Below are positions 24,575 through 39,284 of a stretch of DNA of 64,000 nt, one piece after another; within the stretch, counting starts at the first letter, position 1, and the number at the start of each line of letters is the position of its first letter. Origin of the DNA: DATMER01 sp035536935. Lineage in GTDB: Bacteria; Acidobacteriota; Thermoanaerobaculia; Multivoradales; UBA5704. Location of the stretch: the NCBI GenBank assembly GCA_035536935.1, contig DATLNC010000180.1, forward strand, positions 1 to 64,000, in the 5' to 3' direction. The position numbers and the translations under genes are program-made. Below the pieces are notes generated by a model. The model was not told the DNA's origin and did not search any database. It saw nothing but the letters and a program-made list of their open reading frames with translations.

Positions 24575-24838
24575 CGCGCACGCCGGGGAGCGCGCCATCC
24601 CCCGCGCTGGCGGCTCGCGCGCACAGGGGAGCGGCGTTCTCCCTCGTGGGGAGGAGCCTCTCCCCGGTTTCGGCGGCGCGCGGACGCCGGGGAGCGCGCC
24701 GCAAAAGTGAGGGAGCGCCGCTCTCCCCTGCGTTGGCGGCCCGCGGACATCGGGGAGCGCGTCATCCGCGCAGGGGAGCGCCTTCTCCCCCGCGCTGGCG
24801 GCTCGCGGACGTCGGGGAGCACGCCGCTCCCTGGCGGA
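24575..24838. repeat. 21-bp-period tandem array, array 2
   Basis: About 12 units of 21 bp (one off by a single base) fill the gap between mtaB and the nitrilase. The best-conserved part reads CGCGGACrtcGGGGAGCGCG. Three successive units form a 62-63-bp higher-order repeat: the unit with CGCGGAC, the unit ending GGGGAGCGCC and the unit with TTCTCCCCCGCGCTGGCGGC. The array starts within 14 nt of the mtaB stop and ends ~19 nt before the next start codon. Confidence 0.8.
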
Positions 24839-24856
24839 TTATGCTAGAAAGCTGGC

Positions 24857-25663
24857 ATGTACCTGGCAGCCGTCATCCAGCTCAACTGCACCTCGAACGA
24901 GCAGGCCAACTGGGAGAGCGCCCGGAGCCTGATCGAGCGCGCCGCGGGCTACGGCGCCCGCTTCGTCGCCACTCCGGAGAACACGAACTACCTGGGGCCG
25001 CACGACGAGAAGGTCCGGCGCGCCGAGCCCCTCGACGGCCCCACCTGTAGCCGGTTTTCCGATCTCGCCCGCCGGCTCGGCATCCATCTCCTCCTGGGCT
25101 CGTTCAACGAGAGGAGCGACGAGCCGCGCCGCTGCTACAACACCAGCGTCCTCTTCGGGCCGGACGGCGGCACCCTGGGCGTTTACCGCAAGATGCACCT
25201 GTTCGACGTGGACGTGCCCGGCGGCGTCCGCTTCGCGGAATCGGACACCTGCAAGCCCGGCGAGGAGGTCGCGGTGGTGGATACGCCGCTGGGCTGCATC
25301 GGCTTGTCGATCTGCTACGACCTCCGCTTCCCGGAGCTCTACCGCCGCATGGTGGACCAGGGAGCCCAGGTCCTGATGATCCCCTCGGCGTTCACCCTGG
25401 CCACGGGCAAGGACCACTGGGAGCCGCTGATGCGGGCCCGGGCGATCGAGAACCAGTGCTGGGTGATGGCCCCGGCGCAGCATGGCGAGCACGATGATGC
25501 CGGCCTCAAGGCGAGCTGGGGTCACGCCATGATCGTGGACCCCTGGGGCCTGCCGGTCGCCACGGCGTCCGACGGCCCGGGGATCGCGCTGGCCGAAATC
25601 GATCTGGAGAGGGTGGAGAAGGTGCGGCGGGCGATCCCGGTGGGACGGCACCGGCGGCTTTAG
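24857..25663 (+). CDS. Carbon-nitrogen hydrolase (Nit/nitrilase superfamily)
   Basis: The 268-aa enzyme has the Glu-Lys-Cys triad: E41 in ATPENTNYL, K112 in YRKMHLFDVDVPG and C153 in SICYDLRFPELYR. The sequence between the last two residues and the length agree with the Nit1/NitFhit branch, which hydrolyses deaminated glutathione; related omega-amidases are the other likely role. It acts in the cytoplasm as a metabolite-repair amidase. ATG 24857 is the only reasonable start, directly after the 21-bp array; no clear Shine-Dalgarno sequence is visible. Confidence 0.9.
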   Translation: MYLAAVIQLNCTSNEQANWESARSLIERAAGYGARFVATPENTNYLGPHDEKVRRAEPLDGPTCSRFSDLARRLGIHLLLGSFNERSDEPRRCYNTSVLFGPDGGTLGVYRKMHLFDVDVPGGVRFAESDTCKPGEEVAVVDTPLGCIGLSICYDLRFPELYRRMVDQGAQVLMIPSAFTLATGKDHWEPLMRARAIENQCWVMAPAQHGEHDDAGLKASWGHAMIVDPWGLPVATASDGPGIALAEIDLERVEKVRRAIPVGRHRRL

Positions 25664-25667
25664 GAAA

Positions 25668-25757
25668 GGACTTCAAGGACAGCAAGGACCTCAAGGACAG
25701 CAAGGACTCCGGATCCGGTGTCGTTGAGGTCCTTGCTGTCCTTGAGGTCCTTTCCGG
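25668..25757. repeat. 9-bp AAGGACNNC repeat arranged as an inverted repeat
   Basis: Five 9-mers of the type CAAGGACAG / CAAGGACCT lead into CTCCGGATCCGG and are mirrored by GGTCCTTGC, TGTCCTTGA and GGTCCTTTC, so the region can fold into one long hairpin. It fills the gap between the nitrilase and the App1-like gene and probably separates their transcripts. Confidence 0.75.
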
Positions 25758-25782
25758 CCCGCCTCTTGCACCGCGCGCCACC

Positions 25783-26958
25783 ATGGCCGAGCACTCCATC
25801 TTCAAGCGAGCCATCCTCCGGGCGGCGGTGCCGGTCGAGCGGGGGGTGGATGCCGTCAAGGACAGCCTGGCGGCCCGATTCGACCGCGACGACCCCATTC
25901 AAATCCTGCCCTTCCGCGGCTTCGGCACCCCCGAGCGCTTTCTGATCCAGGGCCGGGTGCTCCAGGACGAGCCCGTGGGCGCAGCGGGCGAGAACGACAC
26001 GATCCTGAAGAACCTGGGCAACGCCTGGAAGCGCTTCGAGAGCGACGAGGTGCCCCATGCCCGCCTCCGGGTCCGCGGACCGGGCTGGGAGCGCGAGCTG
26101 GTCGCGGACGAGGAGGGCTATTTCAACGAGCACGTCGAGCCGCCCGCGCCCCTCGCCTCGGGCCAGTGGCACGACGTGGAGCTCGAATTGATTCATCCGC
26201 TTCCGGAGCCGGCGACCGGGGTGCGGGCCACCGGCCCGGTGCTGATCCCGGCGGCCGACTCCGAGTTCGGCGTCATCAGCGACATCGACGACACGGTGCT
26301 CGAGACCGGCGTGACCCAGCGGCTGGCCATGGCGCGCACGGTCTTCCTCAACAACGCCCATACCCGCCTGCCGTTCAAGGGGGTCGCGGCGTTCTACGAG
26401 GCGCTCGTGCAGGGGGTGAGGGAGGGCGGGGTGAACCCGATCTTCTTCGTCTCGGGCAGCCCGTGGAACCTCTATGACCTGCTGGCCGAGTTCATGGATC
26501 TGCAGAAGATTCCCCGCGGCCCGATCCTCTTGCGCGACTTCGGGCTCGATCCGGGCAAGCTGTTCAAGAAGGAGACCGCCGCCTACAAGCTCGGCTGCAT
26601 CCGGCCGATCCTGGACCTGTACCCGAAGCTCGACTTCATCCTGATCGGGGACAGCGGCGAGAAGGACCCCGAGATCTACCGCCAGATCGTGGCCGAATAC
26701 CCAGGCCGCATCCTGGCGATCTACATCCGCAGGATCGACGTCGGCCCGCAGCGCGACGAGCAGGTGCTCAACCTGGCCAAGGAGATCCGGGACGCGGGGG
26801 TGCCGATGCTCCTCTGCGAGGACACCGAGGCCGCGGCCGTCCATGCCCGCGAATCCGGCTGGATCCGGGCGGATCAGATCAAGAACGTCAACGCCGAGAA
26901 GATCAAGGACGAGGTGGCGCCGAGCCCGACCGAGGCGGCGCTGAAGCCGGAGGGCTGA
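25783..26958 (+). CDS. App1-like phosphatase (DUF2183)
   Basis: The 391-aa protein carries the HAD-like catalytic domain of yeast App1 phosphatidate phosphatase: VISDIDDTVLETG (DIDDT at 167-171), FFVSGSPWNLYDLL, GPILLRDFGLDPGK and FILIGDSGEKDPEIY. An N-terminal beta-domain (RFLIQGRVLQDE, ARLRVRGPGWERELVADEEG) is usual in the bacterial members. It is probably cytoplasmic and acts on lipid or other phosphoesters; the bacterial substrate is not established. The C-terminal ~40 residues are charged. Start ATG 25783 follows the 9-bp repeat hairpin. Confidence 0.88.
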   Translation: MAEHSIFKRAILRAAVPVERGVDAVKDSLAARFDRDDPIQILPFRGFGTPERFLIQGRVLQDEPVGAAGENDTILKNLGNAWKRFESDEVPHARLRVRGPGWERELVADEEGYFNEHVEPPAPLASGQWHDVELELIHPLPEPATGVRATGPVLIPAADSEFGVISDIDDTVLETGVTQRLAMARTVFLNNAHTRLPFKGVAAFYEALVQGVREGGVNPIFFVSGSPWNLYDLLAEFMDLQKIPRGPILLRDFGLDPGKLFKKETAAYKLGCIRPILDLYPKLDFILIGDSGEKDPEIYRQIVAEYPGRILAIYIRRIDVGPQRDEQVLNLAKEIRDAGVPMLLCEDTEAAAVHARESGWIRADQIKNVNAEKIKDEVAPSPTEAALKPEG

Positions 26959-27003
26959 CGACCGAGGGTAGCCGGGAAGGGAAAACCGGGAGGAAGCCGG
27001 ATC

Positions 27004-27028
27004 CGCCTGGGGTTTTCAACCCCAGGCG
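27004..27028 (+). terminator. Hairpin after the App1-like gene
   Basis: An 11-bp perfect stem CGCCTGGGGTT / AACCCCAGGCG with a 3-nt loop lies 46 nt past the stop codon. It lacks a T-run, so termination would be imperfect; it could also be a leader structure of the next gene. Confidence 0.5.
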
Positions 27029-27052
27029 TCTGATAGGCTAATCCCCGACGCC

Positions 27053-27338
27053 ATGAAGTCGGATTATCAGGTCTTCAAGCTGTGGTGGGTCTCGGTCCTG
27101 CCGCTGACCAAGGATGCCATTCACATCTACATCGGCATCCTGTGCCTGTTGCTCGCCCTGATCCTCTTCCGGCGGCGGCTCGGCTCGTTCACGGCGCTCA
27201 TCCCCGGCCTCCTGGTCTCCATCATCATGGAGGTCTTCGACCTGCGCGACGGCTACGATTGGGCGGCCAGCGTCAAGGACCTGATCAACACCAACATGAT
27301 CCCGTTCCTCCTGGTCCTCCTGACCCGCTGGCGTACCT

Positions 27339-27349
<11 letters not shown>
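27053..27349 (+). CDS. Small integral membrane protein
   Basis: This 98-aa protein has three hydrophobic segments (IYIGILCLLLALILF, FTALIPGLLVSIIMEVF and MIPFLLVLLTRW) and a polar loop containing DLRDGYDWAASVKD. The layout resembles small VanZ-like or DUF-type membrane proteins, but I cannot assign a family. The start ATG 27053 follows the hairpin at 27004. Its end overlaps the convergent histidine-kinase gene by 11 nt. Function unknown. Confidence 0.75.
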
Positions 27350-28928
<1,579 letters not shown>

Positions 28929-28938
28929 CGCGTCGCGC

Positions 28939-30441
28939 TCAGGGTTGGATTGTTTGTTCATCGCCGAGGAGGGGGCCGGCTTCACCGGTATATTGGAGCC
29001 GGCCGGTAAGGACACCATGGAACTCCCGGAGCTGCCGGCCGACCTGGATCCCGTCCGGGTCGATCCGCAGCTCGCGGATGCTGCGCTCGTGACGGCCCCC
29101 CCTGCGCTTGACCGTGGAGATCGCCTGCCGCACCTCGCCGAAGGCTTCGAAGAAGCGCATCAGGATTACCGTGTCGGCCAGGTAGGAAAGCTCCACCGGC
29201 GAGCTGACCTCGCCCACGAGGCCGTACTGCGCCATGACCATGATCGTGAGCACCCCGTGCCGGGCCAGGTAGGACAGCAGCTCGTGCACGTGGAGGGTGA
29301 GGTGGCGCTCGTCCGGCATGGCGCTCAGGTAGCCGTTGAGGCTGTCGAGCACCACCAGGCGCACGCCCGCTTCGACCTCGCCGCGGAGCTGGCCGGCGAG
29401 CTCCCCGGGCGTGAGCTCGGCCGGGTTCACCTGCCGGACCGAGACCAGGCCCGACTCGATGTGGGGGCTCAGGCCCATGCCGAGGGCGTCCGCCCGCGCG
29501 ACCCAGATGTCCGTCGCCTCGTCGAAGTTGTAGACCACGGTGCGCTCGCCGCGGCGGGCGGCGGCGGCGGCATACTGCGCGCAGACCGTCGACTTGCCCA
29601 CCCCCGCGGGGCCGAGCAGCATCAGGCTGCTCCCCCGGTCGGCGCCGCCGCCGAGCATCTTGTCGAGCCCCTCGACCTCGCTGGAGACCGACGAGTTTCT
29701 GAACTCTCCGGGATGAGCCGCGGCTACCAGGCGCGGGTAGACGGCCACGCCGCCGGTATGGATGGCGTAATCGTGATAGCCGCCCGCGTAGGAGATGCCG
29801 CGGATCTTGTGCACCTGCAGCCGCCGCCGCTGGCTGCCATAGCCGAGCGGAAGCTGCTCCATCTCCATCACCCCGTGGGCCAGGCTCTCGAGCTGGAACT
29901 CGCCGGCCTGCAGGCCGTAGTCGAGCAGCAGGACCGTGCACTGGCGGCCGGTGAAGTAGTGCTTGAGCGCCAGGATCTGCCGCCGGTAGCGCAGGGAGTC
30001 GCGGGCCAGCAGCCGGATCTCGGACAGGGAATCGAACACCACCCTGAGCGGCGCGGCCCTCTCCACCACGTCGAGCACGGTGCGGGTGGTGTCGGAGAGC
30101 TCGACCTCGGAAGGGTGGAAGAGCGTGTACTGGGAGTCGGCGCTGAGGCTCTCCTCCGAGGCCTGCAGGTCGCAGATCGTGATCCCGTCGAGAGACCAGC
30201 CGTGGGAGCCGGCGATGTCGCGCAGCTCCTCTTCCGTCTCCGACAGCGTGGCATAGACGCCGGGCTCGCCCGCCCTGGCGCCGGCGAGCAGGAACTGCAT
30301 GGCGAGGGTCGTCTTGCCCGCTCCGGGATTTCCTTTGACGAGGTACAGGCGGTTGCGGGGGAATCCCCCGCCGAGTATGTAGTCGAGGCCCTCGATCCCT
30401 GTCGAGGCCCGTGGGGAGACATCGAGTTTGGTCGCGTTCAT
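28939..30441 (-). CDS. KaiC-like double RecA-domain ATPase
   Basis: The 500-aa protein has two KaiC/RadA-type ATPase domains: the first with Walker A GNPGAGKTT (37-45) after STGIEGLDYILGGGFPRN, the second with GPAGVGKST (~280) after VEGLDKMLGGGADRGSSLML. Length and domain order match cyanobacterial KaiC and its many non-clock relatives. No KaiA or KaiB gene is present. In many non-photosynthetic bacteria KaiC-like proteins pair with a histidine kinase, as here, and work in stress or redox signalling rather than a clock. The start ATG 30441 has GGAG upstream. Confidence 0.92.
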   Translation of the reverse strand: MNATKLDVSPRASTGIEGLDYILGGGFPRNRLYLVKGNPGAGKTTLAMQFLLAGARAGEPGVYATLSETEEELRDIAGSHGWSLDGITICDLQASEESLSADSQYTLFHPSEVELSDTTRTVLDVVERAAPLRVVFDSLSEIRLLARDSLRYRRQILALKHYFTGRQCTVLLLDYGLQAGEFQLESLAHGVMEMEQLPLGYGSQRRRLQVHKIRGISYAGGYHDYAIHTGGVAVYPRLVAAAHPGEFRNSSVSSEVEGLDKMLGGGADRGSSLMLLGPAGVGKSTVCAQYAAAAARRGERTVVYNFDEATDIWVARADALGMGLSPHIESGLVSVRQVNPAELTPGELAGQLRGEVEAGVRLVVLDSLNGYLSAMPDERHLTLHVHELLSYLARHGVLTIMVMAQYGLVGEVSSPVELSYLADTVILMRFFEAFGEVRQAISTVKRRGGRHERSIRELRIDPDGIQVGRQLREFHGVLTGRLQYTGEAGPLLGDEQTIQP

Positions 30442-30593
30442 GGTCTCCAGGCTCCGTTCCTGCCGGACAGCCTTTGGCAGTGACTTCGGCGGGTCTCAGT
30501 GCAAATCGTGTGCCTGCTGTCAGGGTGGTGGAACGGTGGAATTCTACAGAAGAACGCGCCGCCCAGGAAGGGTTCCGGGGCGGCGGGGAGGGA

Positions 30594-31415
30594 CTAGTGC
30601 TCGGCCACTTCCTTGACCGGCTTGCTGCCGGCCAGGGGGCCGACGCCATCGGTGCCGGGGTGAGACGGGATGGTGACGAGGACCTGCCCGACGTTGTTCG
30701 AGTAGTTCGACTCCTGCAGGGCGTGGCAGAAGCCGGTGGCCGGATCGAGGAACCGGCACGGATTCTCGCGGCTCGCCTTGTAGGGCGGGTTGGCCGTCAC
30801 GCGGATGATGTAGTCGCCCGGCGGGACGACCGGCTGGCCATCGCCGCCGTCGAGAACGAAGTACTGGCCGCCGAGGAAGAAGCGGTAGGTGTCGGTCCAG
30901 CCGTGGCTGATGCCCTGGTTGCCGGCATGGGTCAGGTCGCCGCAGGCGCGGAACTGCGGGTCGCGCGGCGCCTCGCCCATGTAGGCCGGGTTCGGATCGG
31001 TGTCGAGCATGCAGAAGCCGGCCTTGGCCGCCTTCCAGACCTTGCCGGTCCGCGGATCGATGAGCTGGTAGAGGGCGTAGTTGCGGAAGTGGAAATGCTG
31101 GTGGCAGGTGGCGAGCTCGAACAGGCCGTCGTTGGCGTCGTAGTGGACCTTGGGATCGCCGACGTTGATGTCGGCATCGCCCACGTTGGCCGTCATCACG
31201 GTGAACCGGGCGAGGCGGTGCAGGCCGGGGGTGACCCCGCCCTCGACGACGCTGCAGAAGGCGGCGTCGAGCTTCTCGTCGCGGACCACCCACTGCTGGG
31301 CCATGATCTCCTCGCGGACGATGAGATCCGGGAGACCCTGGGCGCCTAAGGGGGCGGCGATACCGGGGGCAGCGGCGAGACAGAGCGCGGCAAAGGCAAG
31401 CTTCGATGGACGCAA
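30594..31415 (-). CDS. Secreted lysyl-oxidase-like copper protein
   Basis: The 273-aa protein carries the lysyl oxidase domain, with the copper-binding H-x-H-x-H (H105, H107, H109) in CHQHFHFRNYALYQL, then GFCMLDTDPNP, HGWTDTY and GDYIIRVTANPPY, which match the animal and bacterial LOX fold. It has a signal peptide and probably oxidises amine side chains or amines in the envelope. I place the start at TTG 31415: it directly precedes the hydrophobic signal core and a perfect AAGGAGG lies 7 nt upstream, whereas longer frames have none. Confidence 0.88.
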   Translation of the reverse strand: MRPSKLAFAALCLAAAPGIAAPLGAQGLPDLIVREEIMAQQWVVRDEKLDAAFCSVVEGGVTPGLHRLARFTVMTANVGDADINVGDPKVHYDANDGLFELATCHQHFHFRNYALYQLIDPRTGKVWKAAKAGFCMLDTDPNPAYMGEAPRDPQFRACGDLTHAGNQGISHGWTDTYRFFLGGQYFVLDGGDGQPVVPPGDYIIRVTANPPYKASRENPCRFLDPATGFCHALQESNYSNNVGQVLVTIPSHPGTDGVGPLAGSKPVKEVAEH

Positions 31416-31518
31416 GGGCGTTCCTCCTTGAAGAGGGAATGTTGAGGCTTCTCCAATAAGAGTGCCTGCGCCCGGAAAAAGCGTTCCTCGCTCGAGCGGA
31501 GAGATCAGATCCATTCTT

Positions 31519-34500
31519 CTACTCGAACCAGCCGCTGACGTCGAGAATCAGGTGGACCGTGCCGCCGCCGGCCACGGAGGGGGTGACCGCCAGGCCGCGC
31601 TCCACTCCGGGAGTGAGGACGGCGATGGCGCTGTTGGAGCGGGTGCTGCCCGCGTTGAAGTTGATCGTGGTGCTCTCGGCAGCGGCCACTCCGCCCGGAT
31701 GGAGCACGAGAAAGCCGGAGCCCGTGCCGCCGAGCACCGTGACGTTGACCGCCAGCGCCCGGGCGGCCGGCGGAATCCCGCAGGCGCCGTGGACGGCCAG
31801 GAGACGGACCGCGCCGGAGACCAGGGCCGGACCGAACCCGGGGATCCGGGTATCCAGGAGGCGGCAGGGCACGGTGGTGTGGAAGTCGGAGGGCGGCGGG
31901 GGGGTGTGATCGACGAAGACGTCCTCGGTGGAGTTGTAGTCACCGGGCACGACGTCGCCTTCTTCCGTGTCGAACCAGGCGGAGCGGCCGTTCCGGCTGA
32001 TCGCGACCGTTGTGAAGGTCGTGAAGGTGAAGCCGGGATCCTGAACGCTGGCGCCGCTGAGAAGCCGGTTCGTCCCGGTGCGGGGATCGTAGAGGTAGGC
32101 GTTCACCTGGGGCTGGCGGACGTCGTCGCTTCCGCTCGTCAGGTTCTGCGCGGCGCTCTGGAACGCCACGGTGCCGTCGGCGCTGACCGTGGGCACCATC
32201 GAGATGTACTGGCCCGCCCTGGCCGGCAACGCCTCGGCGTGGCTCACCAGGGCGACCGCCCCGCTCCTCCGGTCGTAGAGGAAGATGTCGCGCTCCGCGT
32301 TCGGGTCCTGTTGTCCCGCGACCAGGTTGGTGGACCGGCTCTCGAAGGCGACGTACGTGCCCTCCGGGCTGAGCGCGGGAGCGCTGGCGGCCCCGTTGCC
32401 GGCGGTGGCCGGCGCTCCCGGGACATGGCTGACGAGAGACAGGGTGCCGAGGACCCGGTCGTAGAGGAACACGTCCTCGGCGCCGTTCGCATCGCTCTGC
32501 CCGGGGACGAGATCCGTGGCGTAGCTCAGGAAGGTGACGAACCTCCCGTCCGCGCTCAGCGCGGGTAGCGAGGAGCTTTCGTTGGCCGCCCTCGCAGCCG
32601 GGGAGCTGGCGCGGCTCACGAGCGACGTCGTCCCCGTCGAGCGGTCGTGGAGATAGATTTGCCAGCTTTCGTTCGGGAACTCGACCGGGCCGGGTACCAG
32701 GTCGTGCGCACTGCTCACGAACGCCACGTACCTGCCATCGGCGCTGATCGCGGGCTCCCAGCCGCCGGCGGCCTGGACCGTCGAGCCGGCGGCCCGGCTG
32801 ACCAGCAGATTGGCGCCGGTGAGACGGTCGAAGACGAAGACGTCGGTTGAAAGGCTGTCATCCACCTGTCCGGGGACCAGATTGCTGGCCGAGCTGGAGA
32901 ACGAGACGTACCGTCCGCTGGCGCTGATCCCGAGGTCGTGCACACCAGTATCCTGGGCGGCCTGGACCGGAGAGGATGGGACATGGTCGACCAGCACCCG
33001 GCTCCCCGTCGCCCGGTCGTACAGGAAGGCGTTGTACCAGCCGCTATCCGTCTGGCCCGGCACCAGGTTCGCCGCCTCGCTGAGGAAAACGACCCATCGA
33101 CCGTCGCCGCTGATCCTTGCCCCCACGGAGCGTCCGTTGGCCGCCGTGCCGGGGGAAGAAGCGGAGCCGCTGACCAGGGTATTGGACCCGGTGCTCCGGT
33201 CGTGCAGGAAGATGTCGGAGTCGCCGTTCCCGTCCGTGGCGCCCGCGGCCAGGTTGGCGGCCCCGCTCTGGAAGACCGCGAAGCGTCCGTCGTCGCTGAC
33301 GGAGCCCGGGCCCAGGAGGCCGGCAGCGGTCAGGGAAGGGGAGCCGGGATCGTGCTCGGAGACGAGCTCGTTCGTCCCGGCGACCCGGTCGTGCAGGAAG
33401 ACGTCGTCCTGGGAGTTGCAGTCCGCGGGATCGATCGTCGAGGAGTACGAGCCGAAGGCGACCCATCTCCCGTCGGCGCTCAGGGAGATGTCGGCGGAGG
33501 ACCGGCCGGCCGCCTGCTGCGGGGAGCCCTGAGCATGGCTCGGCATCGTCATGGACCCGGTCGTCCGGTCGTACAGGAAGACGTTGCCGAAGGCGGAGCC
33601 GTCCCCTGTCTGCCCCAGAATCAGGTTGGTCGCCCAGCTCGTGAAGGCGAGGTAGCGCCCGTCCGCGCTGAAGACCGGACCGTCGAGCTGGTGGTGGTTG
33701 GAGGGGGTGGCCGGGGAGCCGCTGGCGTGGCTGACCAGGACGTTGGTTCCCGTGATGCGGTCGTAGAGGAAGAGCTGCCCTCCTGATCCGGCCGTCTGCC
33801 CCGGCACGAGGTTGGAGGCATCGCTCTCGTAGACGACATACCGCCCGTCCGCGCTGAGGATGGGCCCGTCGGAGGCGCCGTTGGCGGAGGCGAGCGCCGC
33901 GGAGCTGGCATGGCTCACCAGGGTGAAGGTGCCGGCCTTGCGGTTGTAGAGGTAGACGTCGTTGACCGACTGCGGGTCGGTCTGCCCCGCCATGAGATTG
34001 GCCGTGCTGCTGACCGCGATGAAGCTGCCGTCGGCGCTGATCGAGGCAGGGCCCGTGCCCGCGCCCGAGGCGAGGTGCGTCACCGCGCCGGAGACCCGGT
34101 CGTAGAGGAAGGTGCCGGTCTGGCCGCCCGGCACCAGGTTGGCGGCCATGCTCCTGAAGACGAGGTACCGGCCGTCGGCGCTGAGGCTCAGGGGCACGGC
34201 GTAGCTGCTCCCCGCCGTGCCCGGCGAAGCGGGAGTGTGGCTCACGAGCGTGGTCGAGCCGGTGACCCGGTCGTAGAGGAAGATGTCCAGATCGTCGTTC
34301 GTGTCGACCTGTCCGGGCACCAGGTTTGGGGCTGAATTCGCGAAGGCGACATAGCGTCCGTCATCGCTGAGCAGGACGTAGTACAAGCTGCCCCCCGCCG
34401 CCGTGCCGGGCGAGCCGGCCTCCTGGGTGATCAGGGTGGTGACCCCGGTGGCGCGGTCCCAGACGAACAGGTCGTCCGTGCCCAGGTTGTCGAACTGCTC

Positions 34501-34872
34501 GTAGATCAGGTCGTTGGCCGTGCTTTGGAAGACCACGAAGCCGCCGTCGGCGCTGACGAGCGGGTCCTCGGAGCCACTGGACCCGCCGGTCGCGGGCTCG
34601 CCGGTCTTGTGACTGACGAGCACGGTGGTCCCCGCGACCATGTCCCGGAGATACACGTTGGGTTTGCCGCGGGTACTCTGGCCGGGCACCAGATTGGTCG
34701 CCCAGCTCTCGAAAGCGAGGAATCGCCCATCCGCGCTGAGCGCCCGGACATTCGGGGAGGAGCTCAAGCCCGCCGAGGTGCAGAGGGGCTCCGCCTTGGA
34801 GACCAGCTCGGCGGCGCCGGCTGGAACGATATGCAGAAGGACGGCCGCCAGGACAACCAGGTTTCGAGCCAT
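31519..34872 (-). CDS. Very large secreted TolB/PD40-type propeller protein
   Basis: The 1117-aa protein has a signal peptide (MARNLVVLAAVLLHIVPAGA) and about 17 repeats of ~53 residues. Each reads roughly SADGRYVAFxSxAxNLVPGQ, then DxFLYDRxTGxxxLVS, as in the WD40-like PD40 beta-propeller; the number suggests two or three stacked propellers. The last ~115 residues form a separate domain (PCRLLDTRIPGFGPALVSG, CGIPPAARALAVNVTVLGG) found at the end of many secreted proteins. It is probably extracellular and binds surfaces or glycans; the exact role is unknown. Repeats are similar enough that copy number may vary between strains. Confidence 0.85.
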   Translation of the reverse strand: MARNLVVLAAVLLHIVPAGAAELVSKAEPLCTSAGLSSSPNVRALSADGRFLAFESWATNLVPGQSTRGKPNVYLRDMVAGTTVLVSHKTGEPATGGSSGSEDPLVSADGGFVVFQSTANDLIYEQFDNLGTDDLFVWDRATGVTTLITQEAGSPGTAAGGSLYYVLLSDDGRYVAFANSAPNLVPGQVDTNDDLDIFLYDRVTGSTTLVSHTPASPGTAGSSYAVPLSLSADGRYLVFRSMAANLVPGGQTGTFLYDRVSGAVTHLASGAGTGPASISADGSFIAVSSTANLMAGQTDPQSVNDVYLYNRKAGTFTLVSHASSAALASANGASDGPILSADGRYVVYESDASNLVPGQTAGSGGQLFLYDRITGTNVLVSHASGSPATPSNHHQLDGPVFSADGRYLAFTSWATNLILGQTGDGSAFGNVFLYDRTTGSMTMPSHAQGSPQQAAGRSSADISLSADGRWVAFGSYSSTIDPADCNSQDDVFLHDRVAGTNELVSEHDPGSPSLTAAGLLGPGSVSDDGRFAVFQSGAANLAAGATDGNGDSDIFLHDRSTGSNTLVSGSASSPGTAANGRSVGARISGDGRWVVFLSEAANLVPGQTDSGWYNAFLYDRATGSRVLVDHVPSSPVQAAQDTGVHDLGISASGRYVSFSSSASNLVPGQVDDSLSTDVFVFDRLTGANLLVSRAAGSTVQAAGGWEPAISADGRYVAFVSSAHDLVPGPVEFPNESWQIYLHDRSTGTTSLVSRASSPAARAANESSSLPALSADGRFVTFLSYATDLVPGQSDANGAEDVFLYDRVLGTLSLVSHVPGAPATAGNGAASAPALSPEGTYVAFESRSTNLVAGQQDPNAERDIFLYDRRSGAVALVSHAEALPARAGQYISMVPTVSADGTVAFQSAAQNLTSGSDDVRQPQVNAYLYDPRTGTNRLLSGASVQDPGFTFTTFTTVAISRNGRSAWFDTEEGDVVPGDYNSTEDVFVDHTPPPPSDFHTTVPCRLLDTRIPGFGPALVSGAVRLLAVHGACGIPPAARALAVNVTVLGGTGSGFLVLHPGGVAAAESTTINFNAGSTRSNSAIAVLTPGVERGLAVTPSVAGGGTVHLILDVSGWFE

Positions 34873-34910
34873 TGACCGATTCTACCTGACGGGCGAAAAT
34901 AAGCCGGAAT

Positions 34911-34928
34911 GCCGGGGCTGTCCCCGGC
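34911..34928. other. Short hairpin upstream of the Lhr gene
   Basis: A 7-bp GCCGGGG / CCCCGGC stem with a CTGT loop lies 12 nt before the Lhr ATG. It would sit in the leader of that gene or act as a terminator for the upstream region; no regulator can be named. Confidence 0.4.
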
Positions 34929-34940
34929 GTTGAAAACCTT

Positions 34941-39248
<4,308 letters not shown>

Positions 39249-39255
39249 TGTAGGA

Positions 39256-39274
39256 TTGTCGAAGTTTTCGACAA
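39256..39274. promoter_or_regulatory. Operator-like palindrome before the first toxin-antitoxin pair
   Basis: TTGTCGAAgttTTCGACAA is a perfect 8-bp inverted repeat ending 10 nt before the antitoxin start. Antitoxins of this type commonly repress their own operon through such sites; this is an inference from position and symmetry. Confidence 0.65.
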
Positions 39275-39284
39275 GGGAGAGACC

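Noticed and set aside
22093..24822. One 909-codon protein on the minus strand
   Set aside because: Only the part from ATG 23292 is a real gene with a signal peptide; the upstream part is antisense to mtaB and reads through the 21-bp array.
28939..30441. A complete circadian kai operon
   Set aside because: Only a KaiC-like gene and a kinase are present; kaiA and kaiB are absent, so a clock role cannot be claimed.
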